Assembly (NCBI GenBank): GCA_003116975.1
Contig: BGKB01000028.1
Span: 558,001-622,000, forward strand
Reading direction: 5' to 3'
Length of the DNA stretch: 64,000 nucleotides
DNA from: Aurantiochytrium sp. KH105
Lineage: Eukaryota > Sar > Bigyra > Thraustochytrida > Thraustochytriidae
Shown: piece by piece, positions 27,487 through 35,567 of the stretch
Layout: the number at the start of each line of letters is the position of its first letter
Position numbering within the stretch: position 1 is the first letter of the stretch
Translations under genes and position numbers: made by a program
The notes under the pieces: generated by a model
The model's database searches: none
What the model was told of the DNA's origin: nothing
The model's input: the letters and a program-made list of their open reading frames with translations, nothing else

Positions 27487-29456
27487 GCTTAGCTCGTCGC
27501 CAAACCAGTATAACAATAACAGTAAATACAATCTCCCTCGTTCCATCGTCTCGCCGCACACCCCGTGTGCTAGCTAGCCTATACTCCGTGCTCACCTCTC
27601 TCCATTTGCCTTTCTCTTCTCTTCAAGGTCTCCTTCCTCCTAGCACACACCCTTTCGCACACCCCCGCGAGGAGGGGTCCCCGCAGAGTCCCCGCCCGTG
27701 TTTGCGCGTGGATGCGCCAGCCTCGCCGCTTGCGTCGCGCCGCGCCACCGCGGCCCTCGGCGCGCCAGGCCGCGCGCGCCGCGCCCGCGCCCGCGCCCTC
27801 GCTCGCGCCCGCGCGGCCGCGGCCAGAAGCGCAGCTCTGCGGCGGTCGGCCAGTCGAGCAGGCGGGCGGGCGGCGCGCGGCTTGGTTGGCGGCCGGCTTG
27901 GCGCGGCGCGTGCACGGCGATTGAACCGCTCTCGGCGGACGAGGAGGACGAGGACGAGAACGAGAGCGAGGACGAGGACGGGGACGGGGCAGGAGGGCGA
28001 GGAGCAGAACGCCAAGACCGCGGACGAGGCGGACGAGAAGGACGAGGCCGGCCGCGCGGAGGGCGCAGGCAGAAGCGCACGTGGGCGGGCGGCGAGAGCG
28101 CGAGAGAGCGCGGCGGCGGAGCGAGGCGAAGACGAGAGCGGCGACGGCCGAGAAAAGCGAAGGAGAACAGCGAGCGAGCGACGGCGAGCAGCGACGAGGC
28201 GGAGCAGCGGCGGCGCTTGATAGGCTTGCTCGCGGAGCGAGAAGGTGGACCTGGTCGAAGCCGAGGTCGCTGCGGTACGAGGAGTCGCGTCGAGCAGACC
28301 TTGCGTGGCGTTGGCTGGCGTTGCAGCTGCGGACTCCGACTTCGGCACCCCTTCCGTCATCTTGGCAACCCTCGCGGGCAGACAAAGCAAGCAGCCAGGT
28401 AGACCTTGGATTTCCCAGGGATCCTTCGAGCAGCCACACCAGCATAGATCGTTGCGGGAGAACCCGAGCGGCAGCCTCGAGAACGAAGTTCCGATCGATT
28501 CATTGATCGATCAACCGACCGACCGATCGACCGACCGACCCGACCAGCAACCGATCTTGCGTATACATTCATTCATCCTGCTTGACTCTAGTATTCATAG
28601 CACCAGGAACCTCTTCACGCATCCGTGCGGACCCGCAGGGCCGACCGTTCACAACCACCAAGCTCAGGCCTAATCTCAAGCCTAATCTCAAGCTCAAGCT
28701 CAAGCTCAAGCTCAAGCTCGTCTTCAAGCGCGATTGCCCTTCCTGAGGCTTCGCTATCTGCCCAAAGGGCGTCGTCCTCCCACGCCCCTTCCCCTCCCTC
28801 CTTCACCAGCAGCCGCGACGCCCTGCGCCCTGCGCCTTTAGGGTCCGCCAATTCCCGCGACCCGCTCGCTCCGTCCAGGCACCCACGGCAGAGGAGCACC
28901 CAGCGCTTGGCCTGCCTCCAAACGGGCTTCCTCCGTGGCCTCGCGTCGCCTCGCCCCGCCTCTGCTCTGCTCTGCTCGCTCGCGCATTCGTTCGTCCCAG
29001 GCGGCCTCGCCGCGAGTCCTGCGTTCTCCTTTTCCGTCCCAGGCCGCCCGACAGTGCGCGGCGGGGGGACCCGGCCGCAGCAGCAGTAGTGCCAGCAGTG
29101 CCCCCGCGCACCCCGCGCACAGTGAGTGGTAGCAAGCAGTCTTCGCGCATACGTGCGTGCGAGCGTGCATACATTCCTACGTGCATACGCGTGGCGCGGC
29201 GCGGCATTGCGAAGGCGCACGTCATCACAGCAAGTGCGCGCGGTGTGGAGGCGCACTCGGCGCGCTTCCTGCTTCAGGCGCGGCGGAGGCGGCAGAGCTG
29301 CAGCGGTGCTGTCGACGCGATACGACTGCGCCCCGAGGCCGCGACGCAACGGCGCGCAATACGGCAGGGGACAGGACACAAGGCAAGGCGAGGCAAGCCG
29401 AGCAAAGCAAAGCAAACCCCGATTGCAGGGCCGCGACGCGAGGCGGCGAGGCGACC
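27487..29456. other. spacer upstream of acid-lipase gene
   Basis: About 2 kb. Extremely GC-rich from 27660 to 28240, with GAGGACGAG-type repeats near 27940-28050 that open frames on both strands (up to 288 aa on minus); I see no family. Simple repeats follow: GACC/GATC tetramers near 28507-28543 and a CTCAAG hexamer array at 28676-28721. No gene is called. Confidence 0.5.
28676..28721. repeat. CTCAAG hexanucleotide array
   Basis: Six or seven CTCAAG/CTCAAG-like hexamers in tandem, preceded by two TAATCTCAAGC units. It lies in the spacer ahead of the acid-lipase gene. Confidence 0.8.
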
Positions 29457-30731
29457 ATGGTGACGATGTTCATGGCGTCGGCGATCGAGGAGGAGATCAA
29501 GGCGGAGGAGTCGGCCAGCGGGCTGCAGCGCATGCTGCGGTTCGTGCTGCGGTGGCTCCGCACCAGGGTGTCCAACATGAGACTGCGCAGGGCGCTCGGC
29601 GCGCTGCTGGCGATTAGCGTCACGGCAGTCCTCGTCTGCGGACTCGCGCAGCGACCAAGCGCGAGCCTCTGCATGATCGCCCAGGAGCACCTCGGTCTAG
29701 ACTGCGAGGAGCACCTCGCCACCACAAAGGACGGGTACACGCTCGTCCTCAAGCGCATCCCGAACCCGGAGGGCCAACCGGTACTTTTAATGCCCGGCCT
29801 CCTCGACTCGGCGGCGACGTTTTTGCTCCTCGGCCGCCACGATAGTCTGCCCGGCGTGCTCTTCGACAGGGGTTACGATGTCTGGCTGCTCGAGAAACGC
29901 GGCCGCGCGCCCTGGCGCCACGACAGATACACGAGCCAGGACCCCGAGTTCTGGAACTTTAGCTTTGACGAGAACATCAGGTTCGACATCCCGGCCATGG
30001 TGGAGTACGTGCATCGCGTCACGGGCAATGAGATCGCATCCATTGTCGGGCATTCAGAGGGAGGCATGCTTGCAGCCGTCGCTGCAGCCGAGAGCAAGTC
30101 CACGTCGCGGCACGTCCGCTCCATCGTGGCACTCGGCGCCCCCCTCGCGTCCTGGGGTTCTGGCAGCGGCCCGGCGACCTACCTGCCCGAGATTCCCGAT
30201 GCAATTGTGCGCAATGTACACCCGGGGCTTTTTTGGGGCGCTCTGCGCATCGTCTTCTCGGGCACATGCGGTATGTTCCCCGGGGCGTGCGTGCGTCTCA
30301 TTTGCGCCACGGCAGGATGCGCCAACCCACAGGCCTTTGATCCCGAGGTCATCTCGCGCATTTTCAACTTTTACCCGCGGGAGACCTCCCTCAAGAACAT
30401 CCAGCACTACATTCAGTGCGAACGGGCAGGCCGTCTGCAGCACTATGACTATGGCGAGGAAGGTAACCTCGCGTACTACGGGCAGCTCGAGCCTCCCGCG
30501 TACGATCTTGGCAAACTCGACACGCCGCTGGCCCTCTTTTACGGCGCCAGCGACCGCCTCGTGACGCCATCTTCGCACGAGACAGCTGCTGCTTCTCTGC
30601 GGCCTGGTATCCTGCGCCAAGTCAACCTCACGGGCACTCACGGCCACGTCGACTTTGTGTGGGCGAAGTCGGCCAAGCGTGACTTGTATTTGCCCATCAC
30701 CGACTTTATCTCCTCCATGTTGTCCAACTGA
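29457..30731 (+). CDS. acid lipase (lysosomal acid lipase / gastric lipase family)
   Basis: 424 aa alpha/beta hydrolase of the acid-lipase family, which cleaves sterol esters and triacylglycerols. The N-terminal lid-type region gives TTKDGYTLVLKRIP (family: EV.TEDGYIL.L.RIP), then LLMPGLLDSAATF and DRGYDVWL. The nucleophile elbow is GHSEGG with Ser200. The acid is Asp366 in YGASDRLV and the base His397 in GHVDFVW, matching the family's NHLDFIW. The triad is complete. A hydrophobic segment at about 43-60, after a basic stretch, is a signal anchor or internal signal, pointing to the secretory or lysosomal route. The start is chosen at 29457 (context ACCATGG). The open frame upstream to 29157 is GC-rich and unlike the family. 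Single exon. It may degrade storage lipids, inferred from the family only. Confidence 0.88.
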   Translation: MVTMFMASAIEEEIKAEESASGLQRMLRFVLRWLRTRVSNMRLRRALGALLAISVTAVLVCGLAQRPSASLCMIAQEHLGLDCEEHLATTKDGYTLVLKRIPNPEGQPVLLMPGLLDSAATFLLLGRHDSLPGVLFDRGYDVWLLEKRGRAPWRHDRYTSQDPEFWNFSFDENIRFDIPAMVEYVHRVTGNEIASIVGHSEGGMLAAVAAAESKSTSRHVRSIVALGAPLASWGSGSGPATYLPEIPDAIVRNVHPGLFWGALRIVFSGTCGMFPGACVRLICATAGCANPQAFDPEVISRIFNFYPRETSLKNIQHYIQCERAGRLQHYDYGEEGNLAYYGQLEPPAYDLGKLDTPLALFYGASDRLVTPSSHETAAASLRPGILRQVNLTGTHGHVDFVWAKSAKRDLYLPITDFISSMLSN

Positions 30732-31221
30732 GCGAGGCGATATGTGTCCATTCATCGCTCAACTGTGCCATGCCCTGTCCTGACCTCCAGACAATCGTTG
30801 TTGTATTCTAATTTGGCCTTAGTCTGTGAGCAGACCTAACTTTTGGATGATGTTCTTCTGTTTCTAGACTTCTCACACCTTGTCAACTAACTCGGAGGAA
30901 GACACACAGGCGCAAACGCATTTGCATCTTCTCCAAGCGTCAACGATGGTGCTTGTGCAAACTCATCTTGCGGAAAGGAACAAAAAAGGAAGACAGAGAA
31001 AAGGAACAAGATGAAGAAAACAGAGTCGCAAAGCAGGCAACTGAAATCAAGGTTGACTCTTTGCGTATAGTTTGTTGAGTATGATAGAGATGGGGTGGGG
31101 CTCTGCGGAGAGGCAATCTTAAGTCAATCTCGCATCTCTGTTGGAATGAGAGGGAAACAGGAAAAGATTGTGAAAATGGTTCTCATGTCAAAAGCAGCCA
31201 GACTCGTTGTCGAAAGATTGC
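30732..31221. other. convergent 3' spacer
   Basis: 490 bp between the acid lipase (plus) and the TMEM135-like gene (minus), less GC-rich than the genes. An A-rich purine stretch is seen near 30975-31025. No gene is seen. Confidence 0.5.
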
Positions 31222-32979
31222 TCACTGACGAGGCGCGTCAAGATCATCGTCGCCTTCCGCGACGACGTCATCGGCAAGGCCTTTCTCCGAAGAATCCGAA
31301 TCCGAGCCAACGCTCAGATGCGATAGAAATCGTTCGGAAACAATACGAGGCATCGCGTAGAACTCGTGGCGCTTGTCCGTGTCGAAAAACTTGTTCAGCA
31401 CCGAAGAGTAGGCGCTTCGGAGAAAAGTTGGATGACGCGTGTAGCAGTGTGTGACAATGGCGAAGCAGTACGCGAACACCAGGACTTCGCCATTACGAAT
31501 GGGACGAACGATGTTTCGAGAGACGACATAGTTCCATCGACCTTCGACAGCCTTGCTAAAGACATAGAGAGCAAGTTCAATCCGGCGATTCTTCTTTTCT
31601 ATCAGTGTAGCCAAGCCTGCCCAAAGACCAGCAAACATGTACACCGTCTGGCCAAAAGGCCCAGCGCGCGTGCGCGTGAGGCCGAGCGACCGCATCGCCG
31701 ACACGGAACAGAATCCAATCGTGCAGTATAGTGACAGAAAGATGGAACTGCGAAGCACACCCTGCAAAACTCGCTTCACCGTGGACACGGGTCGCTTGAC
31801 GAGAGATTGAGGGTAAAAGAGAAGAATCGGCACGCTGAAGACGGGCAGGTACACGGGGACGGACTTTTGCATGGCCCGCACAAAGAATTTAACGGCAAAA
31901 GGCGCCAGGCTCATCGTTGGATGCATGAGCTCGCCACCGGGCCAAGAGTCTGCCCCCAAGGGCTCGCGAAGAACCCGTGGAGAGCCTGCCATGCGCGAGC
32001 GCGCGGCGGCGAGCGCCGCAAGAGGGAGAGGGTCGCCTGTATAGATGCTCGCAAGAGACTCGCGGACTGGCGCGGGCATTTGCGAATGGACGTTGAGAAA
32101 GCGCACGTACGAAGGATCGAGCGTATCGGGAGAAAACATCCAGCTGTGGAGCATCGACGCGCTGGCCACGGACATGAGCATCGTGTCGGCGTTCTCGAGG
32201 GTCGGAAGCACCTTGCGCGCGGCCAAAAGCTTGATCTGGAGCTCGAAAGCGCGAACGAGCGCAAACAGCGTTATCGCCCAGCGCGAGGGGCGCGGGATCC
32301 ACAGCAGCGCCGAGCCCGCCGCGAGTCCGGAGATAAAGGCGCGGTACCGACGCAAGAAGGCCCAGCGTGCAGGCAGTTTACGCGAGGCAAACATGCCTCC
32401 ATTGAAAATGGCGAGCAGCGAGCCTAGAAAGAGACCGTATTCGCGCGCCCCGATAAAGAGCACGCGCCGATTGACGACGGTGCGTCGCCCGCGGGCCAGG
32501 TCGAGCAGCGGGAACAGCGAGTTCAAGAAGACCTTGCCCGCGTACCCGAGGACGAAGCCCTTGCCAATGTTTCGCGTAATGGCGCCCCACAAGTCGTCGT
32601 AATGAGCTGCGGCTCGCCGTCGCTCGGGCCCGCCGCCGCGGAGGACTTGCCGCGCTGCGTGTGCGCCGGCGTCCGCGCGCGTCTTGGTCGTCACCGGCCC
32701 AGCTTTGTACCCGGAGAGGCTCTCGTTGGCGTCGTCCACGCTCGCTGGCATCGACGAGAAGCTATTGGTGCGCGAGGGCGGCAATTTGCGCGTGTCGAAG
32801 TTATCCCCGCGCTCGGGCTCGCCATGGTCGCTGCCCGACTTGCTGTCCACGTCTGCCGCCAGGCTCTCGTTCTCGTCCGCGGCGTTGCCTTCCGAGATCA
32901 CCGCCAAGCGCCTCCTGTCCGGCAGCTTGAAGAGGTCCGCCGAGTAGCTCTCCAGCCTGGTGATCAGGTTCAGGTCCAT
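31222..32979 (-). CDS. TMEM135-like multi-pass membrane protein
   Basis: 585 aa. The match to TMEM135 (peroxisomal/mitochondrial membrane protein linked to lipid metabolism and organelle dynamics in animals) rests on the C-terminal half: FGQTVYMFAGLWAGLATLIE, KKNRRIELALYVFSKAVEG, and near the end HPTFLRSAYSSVLNKFF. Several hydrophobic stretches are visible (about residues 180-200, 215-235, 380-410, 425-450, 500-515). The N-terminal 110 residues are hydrophilic and variable, and the protein is longer than the roughly 460 aa of animal TMEM135. The start at complement 32979 (MDLNLITRL) is the first in-frame ATG. Single exon. Orthology to TMEM135 is likely. The exact organelle is inferred. Confidence 0.78.
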   Translation of the reverse strand: MDLNLITRLESYSADLFKLPDRRRLAVISEGNAADENESLAADVDSKSGSDHGEPERGDNFDTRKLPPSRTNSFSSMPASVDDANESLSGYKAGPVTTKTRADAGAHAARQVLRGGGPERRRAAAHYDDLWGAITRNIGKGFVLGYAGKVFLNSLFPLLDLARGRRTVVNRRVLFIGAREYGLFLGSLLAIFNGGMFASRKLPARWAFLRRYRAFISGLAAGSALLWIPRPSRWAITLFALVRAFELQIKLLAARKVLPTLENADTMLMSVASASMLHSWMFSPDTLDPSYVRFLNVHSQMPAPVRESLASIYTGDPLPLAALAAARSRMAGSPRVLREPLGADSWPGGELMHPTMSLAPFAVKFFVRAMQKSVPVYLPVFSVPILLFYPQSLVKRPVSTVKRVLQGVLRSSIFLSLYCTIGFCSVSAMRSLGLTRTRAGPFGQTVYMFAGLWAGLATLIEKKNRRIELALYVFSKAVEGRWNYVVSRNIVRPIRNGEVLVFAYCFAIVTHCYTRHPTFLRSAYSSVLNKFFDTDKRHEFYAMPRIVSERFLSHLSVGSDSDSSEKGLADDVVAEGDDDLDAPRQ

Positions 32980-33686
32980 GCTCTCCTCCTCCTCCTCCCG
33001 CGCGGCCCTCTCCTCCCGCCCGCCTCCTCCGGGCGCGTCCTCGCGCTCGTCCTCCTGCGCCTTGGCCTCGCTCCCCTCGCCTCCTCCTTAGTTCGAGTTC
33101 TCGCCGCGGGCGCCTTTTGGCCCGTCGCCTTCGCGCGTGGCACGCCGCCTTCGCGCCCTCGCCCTCGCCCTCGCCCTCGCTCTGCGCGCCGCCGCAGCCA
33201 AGTCGCGCTCGCTGCCGCGCGCCGCGCGCCGGCGCGATGCGATGCGCTGCGCTGCGCTGCGGCGCGGCGCGGCGCGATGCGATGCGCTGCGCTGCGCTGC
33301 GGCGCGGCGCGGCGCGATGCGATGCGAGTCTGCGCCCTTGCCGCCGCTCCGCCATCCGACGCCGCCCGGCCCACCGCGCTCCGCTCGGGCACGCCGCGGC
33401 GGCCCGGCACGGTCGGACCGCGGCGTGCCCGGCCCGCCCCGCGGCGATCGCGGCGCGGCGAGGGCGGCGGCGCGAGGGGGGGAGACGCAGGGGCGGCGCG
33501 AGCGGCGCAGGGGCTGCGTCGCCGCCGGGGCCGCAGACGCGCGCGGGCGCGTCGCAGAGCCGGGCTGGGAGCGGGGCCCGGCCCCGAGGCGGAAGGAGCG
33601 AGGTCCCAAGAGGAGAGGGCGACGGGACAGGACGCACGGTCGGTCAAGCGAAGCTGCCACGGCGAGCGAGCGGACGGAGGACGGGG
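32980..33686. other. GC-rich spacer between TMEM135-like and LUC7-like genes
   Basis: 707 bp, very GC-rich, promoter side of the TMEM135-like gene and 3' side of the LUC7-like gene (both minus). Long open frames on both strands translate to Arg/Ala-rich sequence with no family likeness. It contains a 40-bp repeat (33231-33327). Confidence 0.55.
33231..33327. repeat. 40-bp GC-rich tandem repeat
   Basis: The segment starting GGCGCGATGCGATGCGCTGC recurs at 33231, 33271 and 33311, a 40-bp period with about 2.4 copies that are almost identical. The unit itself is built of GATGC, GCTGC and GGCGC pentamers. Confidence 0.85.
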
Positions 33687-35069
33687 TCAACGACGACCGC
33701 CGCTGCGACCCTGGCGCTCGCGAAGACGCCGGGCGACCTCGGCGTCGGAGTCGGAGTCGGACGCGGAGGATCCCGAGGCCGAGCGGGACCGACGGCGGTG
33801 CCGCGAGGAGGAGGACTTCTTGTGCTTGTGACTACCGCTCTTGTGCTTCTTGTGCTTCTTGTGCCTCTTCTTGTGTTTCTTGGAATCCTTCTTCGAGGAC
33901 TTGCGCCGGTCTCGGCCATGTCGCTCGTCACGATCATCGGCGTCGCCGTCACTGGCGTCGTCGCCACTTGAATAGTGGTAACGGGAACGAGAACGACGGT
34001 CGTTGCCGTCACCGTAATCATACTCGTCGCTGCGTCCGCGCTTGCGACTGCCGCGACTGTAACTGGGACTCCGCCGACGCCGACCATGCGACTCGTCGTC
34101 CCGCCCACGACCCCAATCCTGTGAGCGATCCGCGCTTCTCTCTCGTGCGAGCGTCGCCGATGCAGCAGCATCTCTGTCTCCTCGAGGGAACCTACGTTCA
34201 TACTCGCGACGGTCAACGCCGCCACGTCTCTCAAAGCTGGAATAACTGCGCGGGGGAGCATCATAAGCAGGCGCGGGTCTGCTGTTACCCCGATATCCCC
34301 CACCTCCACCTCCACCTCCGCCAAACCCAAAGCTACGGCCCGCGTAACTATCGAGCGGACGTGCCAAGCTCTTATTGAGCTCCTCAAGTTTGGCGCGGAC
34401 GAGCTTCCAACCGTTGTATTGCTTACCCGTAAAGTGGCTCAAGAGCCGCTCGTCGTTGTCGCCGCGCGAAATCAGGTTGCCACTTACAGGACACACGATA
34501 TGCAGACGTTGCGAGTCTGGCACGGAGAACAAGACGTTGCGTTGCGCGCGGAGAGTCTCGACACGCTTGTACAAGTTGAATGCCATCACGACCTCCCCTT
34601 GTTTCGCCAAGGCCTGGAGACGCTCGAGCGTCTCATCCATTTCGTCCTCGAGCTCCAAAATCCTGAGCGCGGAATTTGCCATTGCCTCGGGGTCTTCTGG
34701 GTTGCTGCGCGCGAGGTTATCCTTGATTCGATAATCGACTTGACGCACCAGTTTCTCCAAAAATCGTCTCGTCTCTTCTTCGTACCCGTACCTGCGCTTC
34801 TCTTGTTCGCTGAGCTCTTCCCAGGCCGCCTTGCACTCATCGTCCGGGATCTTGGGGTTTGGCCCAAGGTCTGACTTGGTTCTGCGGAACAACTCGTACG
34901 GCGAGCACCCGACGAGATACATTTTGTCCACGTCACGATCGGAAAAGTGCCGTTTTCTCGTTTGTGTGCGCTGCTCCGGGGCGAGGTTGCGCTCCGCGCC
35001 CATGAGCTCGTCCAGCAGCGCTCGTTGAGCCTCCATGATGCGGTGCACGACGGACGCACTATCCCCCAA
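33687..35069 (-). CDS. LUC7-like splicing factor with degenerate zinc fingers
   Basis: 460 aa. The N-terminus follows LUC7 proteins, U1 snRNP-associated factors that help select 5' splice sites: AQRALLDELMGAERN (family MRALLDQLMG), FSDRDVDKMYLVGCSPYELF (family FTDDRVCKSHLLDCCPHDIL) and SDLG. A helical region (130-180) is followed by LHIVCPVSGNLISRGDNDER and LLSHFTGKQYNGW (family LRVCEVCSAYLGLHDNDRR, DHFGGKLHLGF). Compared by eye, finger 1 has lost most ligands (family Cys to Asp48, Cys to Ser56, His to Tyr58, later Cys/His to Pro/Asp), and finger 2 keeps only Cys193 and His212 (Ser196 and Tyr218 replace the others). The C-terminal 220 residues are Gly/Tyr-, RS- and Lys-rich (SKKHKKRHKKHKKHKS). 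It is probably nuclear. It may be a divergent paralogue of a canonical LUC7 elsewhere. Confidence 0.82.
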   Translation of the reverse strand: MGDSASVVHRIMEAQRALLDELMGAERNLAPEQRTQTRKRHFSDRDVDKMYLVGCSPYELFRRTKSDLGPNPKIPDDECKAAWEELSEQEKRRYGYEEETRRFLEKLVRQVDYRIKDNLARSNPEDPEAMANSALRILELEDEMDETLERLQALAKQGEVVMAFNLYKRVETLRAQRNVLFSVPDSQRLHIVCPVSGNLISRGDNDERLLSHFTGKQYNGWKLVRAKLEELNKSLARPLDSYAGRSFGFGGGGGGGGGYRGNSRPAPAYDAPPRSYSSFERRGGVDRREYERRFPRGDRDAAASATLARERSADRSQDWGRGRDDESHGRRRRSPSYSRGSRKRGRSDEYDYGDGNDRRSRSRYHYSSGDDASDGDADDRDERHGRDRRKSSKKDSKKHKKRHKKHKKHKSGSHKHKKSSSSRHRRRSRSASGSSASDSDSDAEVARRLRERQGRSGGRR

Positions 35070-35182
35070 AGCCTCTTGCGCTCGCCGACTCTCCTTCCAG
35101 AGTGAAACTCACGCTGGTCCTGGACTGGCGCGGACGCCTGAAGCGAGCTTCCTTTCCTCCCCCTGCCGCCGCCGCCGCGGCC

Positions 35183-35214
<32 letters not shown>

Positions 35215-35567
35215 CGCCGCTGGTTTTTGCTTTTGCTTTTCGAGTTGCCTTTTTACGCGCGCACCCATTCGTATTTCACTCGTCTTTTTACTGCCAAGCT
35301 TGGATTTGATGATGGCGACAACGACAGTCACAAGCCATCGCAAGAGAGAGTTCGGAAACGAGCAGGATAGCGAAGAAAACCAAGAGGAATAGAAGCGCTC
35401 GTGGCTCAGACGCCTTGAGAATCCAAGAAAAGGCCCCTCACGGCGGCTCTGCCATCATTTCGTTCTCACAGTAAAAATAACTTTTCGATTTGACCTTCTA
35501 CTACGAGCACTTACTCCTCGCTTTAAACAAAGCAATCAATCATACATTGGGCTTACTGCTGCTGCTA
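35070..35567. other. spacer upstream of LUC7-like gene, with (GCC)n
   Basis: 498 bp between the LUC7-like start and the 3' end of the JmjC-glycosyltransferase gene, both on minus. A GCC trinucleotide run at about 35166-35220 lies just upstream of the LUC7-like start, and AT-richer sequence near 35470-35560 probably serves the 3' end of the fusion gene. No gene is seen. Confidence 0.6.

Noticed and set aside
27579-28445. 288-aa frame on minus and 353-aa frame on plus in GC-rich sequence
   Set aside because: Both come from GC-rich, stop-poor repeats (GAGGAC-type), cover the same bases and show no family.
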